Shown here: positions 1 through 4,906 of the stretch, piece after piece
Layout of the letters: each line of letters starts with the position of its first letter
How positions within the stretch are numbered: the first letter of the stretch is position 1
Assembly: GCA_903875815.1 (NCBI GenBank)
Contig: CAIQXR010000157.1
Coordinates: 1-17,006 of the forward strand
DNA from: an uncultured Actinomycetes bacterium
Lineage (GTDB): Bacteria > Actinomycetota > Actinomycetes > Nanopelagicales > Nanopelagicaceae
DNA: 17,006 bases
Reading direction: 5' to 3'
Made by a program: the position numbers and the translations under genes
Notes under the pieces: generated by a model
The model's database searches: none
Told to the model about the DNA's origin: nothing
The model's input: only the letters and a program-made list of their open reading frames with translations

Positions 1-481
1 CCAGTACATCCTCGAAGGCGTCGATCTCGTGGCCCCATGGGTCCGGCACGACTAACTTCTCGGCCTCCGGTGCATACGGATCAATATCCGCCAGTGCAGG
101 ATCGAATTGGCGCAGGAGAAATACCTTCGACTTGACCGTCGCATCATCGGTAGCGCCCTTAATGATGGCGCGGTTTGTTAGGTCCATGCAGAGAATCAAG
201 TCTTGCGATTCAAAGGACGACCGTCGGAATTGCCGCGCGGTATGCGTGTAGTCATATCCCGCTTCGCTCCATACGCGCTCCGATAAATGATGCGCTGGTT
301 CACCCTCGTGATAATTAGCGGTGCCCGAGCTGTTGACGATGATGCGCGGATGCGTTAGCGAAGCAGCGCGATCATGCAGGACTGCTGCGGCCAGAGGGGA
401 GCGGCAGATGTTGCCGAGACAGACCATCTCGATATGCAATTCGCTCTTGCCCTTGAGTGCGGATAGATACGCGTCATTCAC
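1..481 (-). CDS. Low-molecular-weight protein tyrosine phosphatase (C-terminus beyond window)
   Basis: I translated this from the minus strand. It is a cytoplasmic phosphotyrosine phosphatase of the LMW-PTP/Wzb/PtpA class; arsenate reductases share the fold. With GTG at 481 as codon 1, the P-loop reads VCLGNICRSP, the signature CX5R with nucleophile Cys21 and phosphate-binding Arg27. The general-acid motif DPWG lies near residue 147, the usual distance away. The P-loop is preceded by a short beta strand (LHIEM), so the ATG at residue 19 cannot be the start. GTG 481 is chosen because a TATTCT box ends 6 nt before it, suggesting a leaderless transcript; no Shine-Dalgarno is visible. A TTG about 25 nt upstream is an alternative. 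About 160 residues are visible and the reading frame is still open at base 1. It lies downstream of small-peptide unit copy 1 but beyond that unit's terminator, so it is probably transcribed separately. Whether it acts in exopolysaccharide control or elsewhere cannot be told. Confidence 0.93.
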   Translation of the reverse strand, partial: MNDAYLSALKGKSELHIEMVCLGNICRSPLAAAVLHDRAASLTHPRIIVNSSGTANYHEGEPAHHLSERVWSEAGYDYTHTARQFRRSSFESQDLILCMDLTNRAIIKGATDDATVKSKVFLLRQFDPALADIDPYAPEAEKLVVPDPWGHEIDAFEDVL

Positions 482-487
482 AAGAAG

Positions 488-493
488 AGAATA
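488..493 (-). promoter_or_regulatory. Putative -10 box (TATTCT) of the LMW-PTP gene
   Basis: On the minus strand TATTCT is followed by 6 nt and then the GTG start. This spacing fits leaderless transcription, which is common in Actinomycetota. No good -35 hexamer is seen. The same arrangement recurs at 909-914 and 4895-4900. Confidence 0.4.
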
Positions 494-575
494 GTGGTAA
501 CGCAAAGTAGTTTTAATAATTCACGAATAACCTTGCTATGTATTCTCAATAGGCATACGCTTCAAGAAGAAGAAA

Positions 576-591
576 CGGGGATTGCTCCCCG
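576..591 (-). terminator. Terminator of small-peptide gene, copy 1
   Basis: On the minus strand a CGGGG/CCCCG stem with a 6-nt loop is followed by TTTCTTCTTCTT (564-575 on the plus strand). That is a short intrinsic terminator with a pyrimidine-rich tail, about 48 nt after the stop codon. The same structure is kept in copy 2 with one extra base pair. Confidence 0.65.
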
Positions 592-600
592 CCCCTTCTA

Positions 601-615
601 CCCGCGCGATACGGG
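601..615 (-). other. Weak hairpin after small-peptide gene, copy 1
   Basis: CCCG and CGGG arms enclose 7 nt, between the small gene's stop codon and its terminator. In copy 2 the same place (2024-2040) forms a slightly longer ACCCG/CGGGT stem although the loop has changed. Function is unknown. Confidence 0.35.
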
Positions 616-638
616 CCTAGGTTTGTGGACTTTGTCTC

Positions 639-722
639 TTATCGAGATGCTCTCCAAGTGATTATTGCAGCAATTAGGTTGCTGATAATGACCACTAGAG
701 AAATCCACTTACTAAGACTCAT
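639..722 (-). CDS. Small hydrophobic peptide, 27 aa (copy 1)
   Basis: ATG at 722 to TAA at 639 encodes a 27-residue peptide. It has a short polar N-terminus (MSLSKW), a hydrophobic core of about 16 residues (SLVVIISNLIAAII) and a basic C-terminus (TWRASR), as expected for a single small membrane-spanning or membrane-active peptide. GGAGGT sits 4 nt before the ATG, an ideal ribosome binding site. Its paralogue at 2061-2144 shares 20 of 27 residues. The seven changes swap small or hydrophobic residues within the core, and nine further codons differ only synonymously, so the frame is protein-coding and selected. Size, charge pattern and a Trp near the basic C-terminus recall type I toxin peptides of the Fst/Ldr or holin-like kinds. 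That similarity is general and no homology is claimed. A signalling, regulatory or membrane-protein-partner peptide is also possible. Confidence 0.85.
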   Translation of the reverse strand: MSLSKWISLVVIISNLIAAIITWRASR

Positions 723-742
723 ACCTACCTCCGTTCTCTAAG

Positions 743-760
743 TTCCACCGGAAGGTGGAA
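743..760 (-). promoter_or_regulatory. Leader hairpin next to Shine-Dalgarno, copy 1
   Basis: TTCCACC and GGTGGAA arms form a perfect 7-bp stem with a 4-nt loop, ending about 10 nt upstream of the GGAGGT. It is identical in copy 2 (2165-2182), as is nearly all the sequence between it and the ribosome binding site. It may influence translation initiation of the small peptide; this is inference. Confidence 0.6.
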
Positions 761-764
761 AGCA

Positions 765-797
765 ATTGGTTTGTTTGTGGTGACGGATCAAACCAAT
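765..797 (-). promoter_or_regulatory. Second leader hairpin, copy 1
   Basis: ATTGGTTTG and CAAACCAAT form a perfect 9-bp stem around a 15-nt loop. In copy 2 the aligned place forms GTTCG/CGAAC. Relative to GTTTG/CAAAC, one U:A pair has become C:G, changing both partners, which supports a real RNA stem. Confidence 0.55.
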
Positions 798-806
798 GGA
801 GAACGA

Positions 807-849
807 AAGAAACGGGCAAGACGCAAATTACGCGCCTTGCCCGTTTCTT
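807..849 (-). promoter_or_regulatory. Conserved 14-bp inverted repeat, copy 1
   Basis: AAGAAACGGGCAAG and CTTGCCCGTTTCTT are perfect 14-nt arms around a 15-nt loop, within which CGC/GCG could add three more pairs. Stem and loop are identical in copy 2. On the minus strand it is followed by TCGTTCT and looks like an intrinsic terminator. In this copy, however, no minus-strand gene lies upstream: the next gene (921) reads away. It may therefore be an attenuator in the peptide leader, or a terminator carried along by duplication from copy 2. Confidence 0.6.
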
Positions 850-908
850 ATTGGGGGAGAAGGTCTAACTGTGGAGAAGCCGGGCTGTGCAAAAGCGTCA
901 ATCCCATT

Positions 909-914
909 TATTCT
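909..914 (+). promoter_or_regulatory. Putative -10 box (TATTCT) of DUF4236-TPR gene
   Basis: TATTCT ends 6 nt before the ATG at 921, the spacing expected for leaderless transcription. Only a poor -35 candidate (TGTGCA at 886-891) precedes it at 17 nt. Confidence 0.4.
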
Positions 915-920
915 TGAGAT

Positions 921-1919
921 ATGACTCTTCGCTTTCGCAAATCGGTAAAAATCATTCCTGGCGTACGGATCAATTTTAACAAGAACTCCACGAGTATGAC
1001 CTTCGGAGTCCGCGGCGCACACGTCACTATGAATAACCGAGGTGATATCTATCGCTCGGTAGGAATCCCAGGCACTGGTCTCTACGATGTTGAGCGCACG
1101 TCGGGCAAGGCCCGCGCTGCTGCCCGTGCGCAACAACCAGCCCTCACAATGCCGCCCATCACTAAGGTCGGTCTCTTCGCACCGGCATACATGAAGGCGT
1201 TCGCCAAGATCGTCGGCGATCTTTCACCTGAGAAATACGGCGAATTCATCGAACAATTCCCAGACCACGCACTGACCCCCAATCTCTTCAGCACAACTGC
1301 TCTAGTGGGCAAAGCGGACACATTCGAAAAGGGTGCAAAGATTCTGGCGGATTCATGGGCGCGACGCGAAGAAATTGCCAAAGATGACCTCTTCATCAAG
1401 TTCTCGGAAGCCATCACGGTCCATGTCCCAATAACGCCAGGGTTGACCGTCCCCATGCCCTTCACAATTAAGGCGCTGGGGCTTATTTATGCCGAGATTC
1501 TCCAGGCGCAGCAGAAATACACAGAGGCGTTAGCAGTCCTTGCTGAACTGGATACTGATATCGACGTCCAGATTTCCACCGCGGAGGTTGAGCTGCAGCT
1601 CGGTCAATATGACGAAGTCATAGATACGACTGAAGGTGTTACGAACGAGGACGATGGGACCGCCATTCTCTTGATTTTTCGTGGGATAGCGATGCGGGAA
1701 CAAGGAAACTTCGAGGCGGCAATCGAGGAGTTCAAATTGGCGCGTGCGAAGAAATCTAATCATTCGGAAGTTCTCAATAAGGCGCTCTTTGAAAGAGGAG
1801 TGACCTATCAGAAAATGAAGAAGACGGCACTTGCTATCAAGGACTTCGAAAAGATTCTTGTATCCGATGGATCCTACGAAGGCGTAAAAGAAAAGTTGGC
1901 TGAGTTAAAGAAGGAATAG
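921..1919 (+). CDS. DUF4236 N-terminal domain + TPR protein
   Basis: The 332-residue protein begins with a DUF4236-type domain (about residues 3-57). Its hallmarks are FRKSVKIIPGVRINF, a VRGAHVTMNNRG segment and the closing GIPGTGLY. A linker and an alpha-helical middle region follow, then TPR-like helix pairs from about residue 185 to the end; clear ones are near QQKYTEALAVLAEL, QGNFEAAIEEFKLA and KTALAIKDFEKIL. There is no signal peptide or membrane segment, so it is probably cytoplasmic. TPRs usually bind protein partners and the role of DUF4236 is not established, so no function is assigned. The gene lies alone between two direct repeats (503-879, 1927-2303), and its 3' end is 7 nt from the second one. 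The ATG is chosen because the DUF4236 domain starts at residue 3; no Shine-Dalgarno is visible. Confidence 0.9.
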   Translation: MTLRFRKSVKIIPGVRINFNKNSTSMTFGVRGAHVTMNNRGDIYRSVGIPGTGLYDVERTSGKARAAARAQQPALTMPPITKVGLFAPAYMKAFAKIVGDLSPEKYGEFIEQFPDHALTPNLFSTTALVGKADTFEKGAKILADSWARREEIAKDDLFIKFSEAITVHVPITPGLTVPMPFTIKALGLIYAEILQAQQKYTEALAVLAELDTDIDVQISTAEVELQLGQYDEVIDTTEGVTNEDDGTAILLIFRGIAMREQGNFEAAIEEFKLARAKKSNHSEVLNKALFERGVTYQKMKKTALAIKDFEKILVSDGSYEGVKEKLAELKKE

Positions 1920-1998
1920 TTCAACTCAAAGTAGTTTTAATAATTCACGAATAGCCTTGCTATGAATCCTCAACAGGCATACGCTTTAAGAAGAAGAA

Positions 1999-2016
1999 GC
2001 GGGGATTTCTCCCCGC
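1999..2016 (-). terminator. Terminator of small-peptide gene, copy 2
   Basis: GCGGGG and CCCCGC arms form a 6-bp stem with a 6-nt loop, followed on the minus strand by TTCTTCTTCTT. It matches the terminator at 576-591. Read-through would run antisense into the 3' end of the DUF4236-TPR gene. Confidence 0.65.
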
Positions 2017-2023
2017 GACTCCT

Positions 2024-2040
2024 ACCCGCTGATTACGGGT
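2024..2040 (-). other. Weak hairpin after small-peptide gene, copy 2
   Basis: ACCCG and CGGGT pair around a 7-nt loop, at the same place as the 601-615 stem in copy 1. The arms are kept while the loop differs. Function is unknown. Confidence 0.35.
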
Positions 2041-2060
2041 CTAAATAAGTGGTACACCTC

Positions 2061-2144
2061 TTATCGAGATGCTCTCCAGGTAATTACTGCGACAACTAAG
2101 TTGCCGAAGATAATCGCCAAAGAGATCCATTTAGATAAACTCAT
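2061..2144 (-). CDS. Small hydrophobic peptide, 27 aa (copy 2)
   Basis: This is the paralogue of the peptide at 639-722. ATG at 2144 to TAA at 2061 encodes MSLSKW, a hydrophobic core (SLAIIFGNLVVAVI) and TWRASR. GGAGGTG precedes the ATG with a short spacer. Differences from copy 1 are nine synonymous codons and seven conservative replacements (for example A/V, F/I, G/S). The last six codons including the stop, plus flanking bases, are identical at nucleotide level (2058-2078 versus 636-656), suggesting an RNA-level constraint there. Transcription presumably starts upstream of the leader hairpins; I could not identify a convincing promoter. Location in the cytoplasmic membrane is inferred from hydrophobicity. 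Confidence 0.85.
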   Translation of the reverse strand: MSLSKWISLAIIFGNLVVAVITWRASR

Positions 2145-2164
2145 AAACACCTCCGCTCTCTAAG

Positions 2165-2182
2165 TTCCACCGGAAGGTGGAA
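2165..2182 (-). promoter_or_regulatory. Leader hairpin next to Shine-Dalgarno, copy 2
   Basis: This is a perfect 7-bp TTCCACC/GGTGGAA stem with a 4-nt loop, identical to 743-760, immediately upstream of the ribosome binding site of the 27-aa gene. Confidence 0.6.
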
Positions 2183-2197
2183 TAACAGGAAGTTCTG

Positions 2198-2216
2198 GTT
2201 CGGTGATGAATCGAAC
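2198..2216 (-). promoter_or_regulatory. Second leader hairpin, copy 2
   Basis: GTTCG and CGAAC form a 5-bp stem with a 9-nt loop. It aligns with the longer stem at 765-797 of copy 1 and shows a compensatory pair change relative to it. Confidence 0.45.
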
Positions 2217-2230
2217 GACCTGGAGAACGA

Positions 2231-2273
2231 AAGAAACGGGCAAGACGCAAATTACGCGCCTTGCCCGTTTCTT
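2231..2273 (-). terminator. Conserved 14-bp hairpin; likely terminator of the 2321-2920 gene
   Basis: Perfect 14-nt arms surround a 15-nt loop. On the minus strand the 3' arm ends in TTTCTT and continues TCGTTCT, an intrinsic-terminator pattern about 48 nt after the TAG at 2321. It is identical to 807-849. Because it also lies upstream of the 27-aa gene in the same direction, partial read-through could feed that gene. Confidence 0.6.
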
Positions 2274-2320
2274 ATTGGGGGCGAAGGTCTAACTGTGGAG
2301 AAGAAGCAATTGTGGAAAAA

Positions 2321-2920
2321 CTATTTAGCGCTATTTGCGGATGGCGTTGGCGAAGCCGTCTCCGTGTACATGTTTATATACATCGCAGCCATATCGTTAT
2401 TTCCACCAATCCCACTATTCACGATGCGACCGGTCGCATCAATCTGCTGGTAACCCAATTGAGTCAGATAGATCTCGCGGCCCATTTGGATTGGCGTATC
2501 GAGCCATAAGGCAACGGGTGTAAACGAAAACTTACCCTCAGCGCAATCAGGCGTGCAGTTATTCTCAAAGTATTCACCCGTGCCCTGGGCTGACAGCGGT
2601 GTCCACGTGGTCCATCGAATGCCACGAATGCCGGTGTTCCCATCAGCGCACGCAAAGTAGACCACATCCGGCTTATAACTATTTGGAATTTCGCAGACAT
2701 AGGTAAAGACATGGGTCCCTGCCGTTTTCACATTTAATGCAGTGGTGGGTGTGGGCCATGGAGTGGGGGAGGGCGAAGCAGTATCAACCACGGTGGTAGT
2801 CGACGAATCGTTGGAGCTGGTGAAAAGTGAGGCGCCCACTCCAATAACCAACACTCCACCGATGAGACCGGCCAGTGCAATCAAGGCAATCCGCCCTGGC
2901 CCCACGTTAAAGGTTTTCAT
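2321..2920 (-). CDS. Membrane-anchored secreted protein with Cys-containing domain
   Basis: The 199-residue protein has one N-terminal transmembrane segment (about residues 11-34, IALIALAGLIGGVLVIGVGA), then a Ser/Thr/Pro linker (about 36-60) and an extracellular domain. The domain has Cys residues in VCEIPN, YFACADGNTGI and NNCTPDCAEGKFSF. The ACxDGN...CTPDCAEGxF pattern is one I associate with uncharacterised actinobacterial exported proteins; I know no assigned function. Two disulfides are plausible. Its ATG overlaps the stop of the upstream TPR gene by 4 nt (ATGA), indicating translational coupling, so it probably works with, or is made together with, the two TPR proteins. It is the last gene of the operon and is followed by the hairpin at 2231-2273. 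The short C-terminal tail is again Ser/Pro-rich. Confidence 0.85.
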   Translation of the reverse strand: MKTFNVGPGRIALIALAGLIGGVLVIGVGASLFTSSNDSSTTTVVDTASPSPTPWPTPTTALNVKTAGTHVFTYVCEIPNSYKPDVVYFACADGNTGIRGIRWTTWTPLSAQGTGEYFENNCTPDCAEGKFSFTPVALWLDTPIQMGREIYLTQLGYQQIDATGRIVNSGIGGNNDMAAMYINMYTETASPTPSANSAK

Positions 2921-3864
2921 GACGCGATTGTTTCACTTTCATCATTGACCAGCGCTGCAAATCGCTCCAACCGCGCCATCACCTCGTTCGCTTCCTTTTC
3001 GCGGCCTGTCGCCCGATAAACATCGGCCATGACGGTTTCAATATCGAGAATGTCCTTGTACCGCGGTGGGTTTTGTGACTGCATCAAAGTCAGCGCTTCT
3101 CGACAATTTTTGAGCGCGTCGTCCCACATATAACGGGCGACTGATATTTTGCCCAGCAAGAAAAGCCCTTCACCGACCCTTCGGTCTTTTTCATAAATTC
3201 GAAAGACTTCAAGCGCCCGTTCCACATACCCCTGCGCTTCGATAGGAGAGCCCATCGCAAGTAGCGCCTCGCCAATATTGTGATCGGCCATCGCGACGTA
3301 TTCGTATTGCTCGTTCTCTTTTGCCAACTGTCGGGCCTCGCGTTGCACTTCTAGCTCCTCATCGAACCGCCCCAGTTCATACAAGCACGCGCCCACCATC
3401 AACAAGTCATAAACGACCGCTTCGGTATCCGCATTCGCGCGATTCTGCTCCAGTGTTAGTCGGTAATAAGCCAGCGCAGCCTCGTAATCCTTATCCTCAA
3501 ACTTCCACCAGCATCGTTTGTTCTCCCACACGACGCCGGTCTTGTCAGCTGCCTCTCGAAACAGCTCGAGTCCTCGGTCTAGGAATGCATACGCCTCGTC
3601 ATGACGGCCCAACTCTCGGGCGTTAATGGCGATGGCTACGTAGCTTTCTGCCTGTTCTACCTGCCGCATTGGATCAACCGAGAAGATCTCTAACGCTTCT
3701 TCAGCCAATCGCATCGAGTGCGCCCATTGATTTGCACGCCAGGCGTATCGAGCCAATTTCATCAGACTCAACGCTCGCTCAAAACCCTCGAGCGCACCCA
3801 GCTGCTTCCACTCTTCTTGCCAGCAATGAGGGCAACCCCCGTTGTCGTGATGATTCTGACTCAT
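2917..3864 (-). CDS. TPR-repeat protein
   Basis: The 315-residue protein is alpha-helical and made largely of tetratricopeptide repeats. Recognisable repeat cores include the segments around SMRLAEEALEIF, RHDEAYAFLDRGLELF, DYEAALAYYRLTLEQN, RFDEELEVQREARQLA, SPIEAQGYVERALEVF and MWDDALKNCREALTLM, spanning about residues 30-280. The N-terminus has a short His/Cys-containing tail with a CPHC motif that could bind a metal; a single CxxC alone does not prove this. There is no signal peptide. It is the second gene of an operon: 31 nt separate it from the upstream TPR gene, and it overlaps the downstream secreted-protein gene by 4 nt. The two TPR proteins have the same size and layout and are probably ancient paralogues. 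TPR scaffolds bind partners, and the partner is unknown. Confidence 0.87.
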   Translation of the reverse strand: MSQNHHDNGGCPHCWQEEWKQLGALEGFERALSLMKLARYAWRANQWAHSMRLAEEALEIFSVDPMRQVEQAESYVAIAINARELGRHDEAYAFLDRGLELFREAADKTGVVWENKRCWWKFEDKDYEAALAYYRLTLEQNRANADTEAVVYDLLMVGACLYELGRFDEELEVQREARQLAKENEQYEYVAMADHNIGEALLAMGSPIEAQGYVERALEVFRIYEKDRRVGEGLFLLGKISVARYMWDDALKNCREALTLMQSQNPPRYKDILDIETVMADVYRATGREKEANEVMARLERFAALVNDESETIAS

Positions 3865-3895
3865 GCGCTCTGTTTATCCAATCCCACTGACGCCC

Positions 3896-3924
3896 CTACT
3901 GTCCGAGAATTTCTCGGACAGTAG
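3896..3924 (-). repeat. Perfect 14-bp inverted repeat at gene end
   Basis: CTACTGTCCGAGAA and its exact reverse complement are separated by one base. The repeat spans the last codons and the TAG of the upstream TPR gene. No U-run follows on either strand, so it is not a classical intrinsic terminator. It could be a U-less terminator, a processing site or an mRNA-stability element between the two TPR genes. Confidence 0.7.
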
Positions 3925-4813
3925 CAAGACGACCTTCGATTTCCGCAGCGAGCTCTTCGCGATCTGTTGCTCGGCAGAGCATCGCTTGAGCCGTTTCGAT
4001 ACTGACAATCAACTGCCAGTCCGTTTCATACATCGAACGAGCGGCGAACAATGCGCTTGATAGCGCCTCATTTGCCTCATCCCATTGCTCGAGCAGGTAG
4101 TGCGCCTCGCCCTTGATGGCCAGACACCAGGCGATGCGAGCATCGCTGGCAATCGTGCGAGCCACATCAAGTGCACGATTCGCGTGCACAAGAGCCTCTG
4201 CGCCATCCTTCATCTCAGTCAAGATGCCGGCAATAGATTCGTCGCACCGCGCGACTTCCACGATTGCCTTGCGCTCCTTGAAGAGATCTCGGGCTCGTCG
4301 ATATGTAGTTATTGCTTCGGGGTAATTCTCGAGTTGGCCATATGCCACGGCCACGTTATATAAAGACTTCGCTAACCATTCCTGATTGCCATCTATCTCA
4401 TTGACTCGCACCGCTTCTAGATGGCAGTTGAGGTTGTTCTGCCAGTCTCCTAGTTCGCCGTACCAGATTGCTTGGGTCCGAAGAAGATCATCCACGAAGG
4501 GATAGTGATCTGCTCGGTAGATATCTACCGCCTTGCCTAAGACGTTCACCGCGTCTTGGGTTCGATGGAGTTCTTTAAGTGAGTAACTGATGCCGGTATA
4601 CGCATTTGCGATATCGGCGTTTGCAGCTTTCGCGCCGAGTGATTGATAAATCTCTGACGCTGTCTCTGCCAGCGCTAGAGCTTCATCTCCTGCTCCTCGA
4701 TACGTTGCCTGTTGTGCTAACCGAAGTAATACTTCGGCTCGTTCTTCTCCGTCGGTCTGCGGCAGTTGCTGCCACAGCTCTTTCTCGCTCGGATCTTTAT
4801 CTTCTATTGCCAC
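3896..4813 (-). CDS. TPR-repeat protein (first gene of operon)
   Basis: The 305-residue protein has a charged N-terminus followed by TPR pairs over about residues 20-290. Examples are around GDEALALAETASEIY, RTQDAVNVLGKAVDIY, WQNNLNCHLEAVRV, NYPEAITTYRRARDLF, GAEALVHANRALDVA and WDEANEALSSALFAA. There is no signal peptide or transmembrane helix, so it is probably a cytoplasmic scaffold. It resembles the next gene in length and repeat layout. The start is uncertain: a stop codon lies 18 nt upstream of the GTG at 4813, but the best Shine-Dalgarno (AAGGAG) overlaps that GTG. It would be better placed for the ATA two codons downstream; no ATG, GTG or TTG fits closely. The upstream gap to the divergent 4907 gene is 93 nt and contains an 8-bp palindrome (TTACGTAA) near 4829-4836. 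Confidence 0.87.
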   Translation of the reverse strand: MAIEDKDPSEKELWQQLPQTDGEERAEVLLRLAQQATYRGAGDEALALAETASEIYQSLGAKAANADIANAYTGISYSLKELHRTQDAVNVLGKAVDIYRADHYPFVDDLLRTQAIWYGELGDWQNNLNCHLEAVRVNEIDGNQEWLAKSLYNVAVAYGQLENYPEAITTYRRARDLFKERKAIVEVARCDESIAGILTEMKDGAEALVHANRALDVARTIASDARIAWCLAIKGEAHYLLEQWDEANEALSSALFAARSMYETDWQLIVSIETAQAMLCRATDREELAAEIEGRLATVREILGQ

Positions 4814-4894
4814 TCCTTCCCCTGAGGATTACGTAACGTATATCGGCCCTCTGACATTCCCGAGGATGTCCGATTTGTGAGCTTTTCTAGCCCC

Positions 4895-4900
4895 TACTCT
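4895..4900 (+). promoter_or_regulatory. Putative -10 box (TACTCT) of the 4907 gene
   Basis: TACTCT lies exactly 6 nt before the GTG at 4907. No Shine-Dalgarno precedes either the GTG or the nearby ATG at 4919, so a leaderless transcript beginning at the GTG is the simplest reading. The -35 region is weak. Confidence 0.42.
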
Positions 4901-4906
4901 TAGTCA

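Larger units (their letters stand above)
503..879. repeat. Direct repeat copy 1: small-peptide unit, 377 bp
   Basis: This segment aligns along its whole length with 1927-2303, in the same orientation and with the same total length. It begins at the shared caaagtagttttaataatt and ends at the shared ggtctaactgtggagaag. Conservation is uneven. The last 83 bp (797-879) differ from copy 2 at one base, while the embedded 27-codon gene differs at 21 of 84. On the minus strand the unit reads: 14-bp hairpin, second hairpin, 7-bp hairpin, Shine-Dalgarno, 27-codon gene, weak hairpin, terminator. No terminal inverted repeats or transposase are seen, so an insertion-sequence origin is not supported. Confidence 0.92.
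1927..2303. repeat. Direct repeat copy 2: small-peptide unit, 377 bp
   Basis: This is the second copy of the unit at 503-879, with the same elements in the same order on the minus strand. Here the distal 14-bp hairpin lies just after the stop codon of the minus-strand gene ending at 2321, where it makes sense as that gene's terminator. Together the two copies fill the only long intergenic spaces in this part of the window. Confidence 0.92.

Noticed and set aside
828..1136. 102-codon minus-strand frame over the start of the DUF4236 gene
   Set aside because: It is antisense to a recognisable DUF4236 domain, has no domain of its own, and reads through the conserved hairpin of copy 1.
503..2303. 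Insertion sequence or MITE explanation of the 377-bp repeats
   Set aside because: The units have no terminal inverted repeats, target-site duplications or transposase, and they carry a selected gene.
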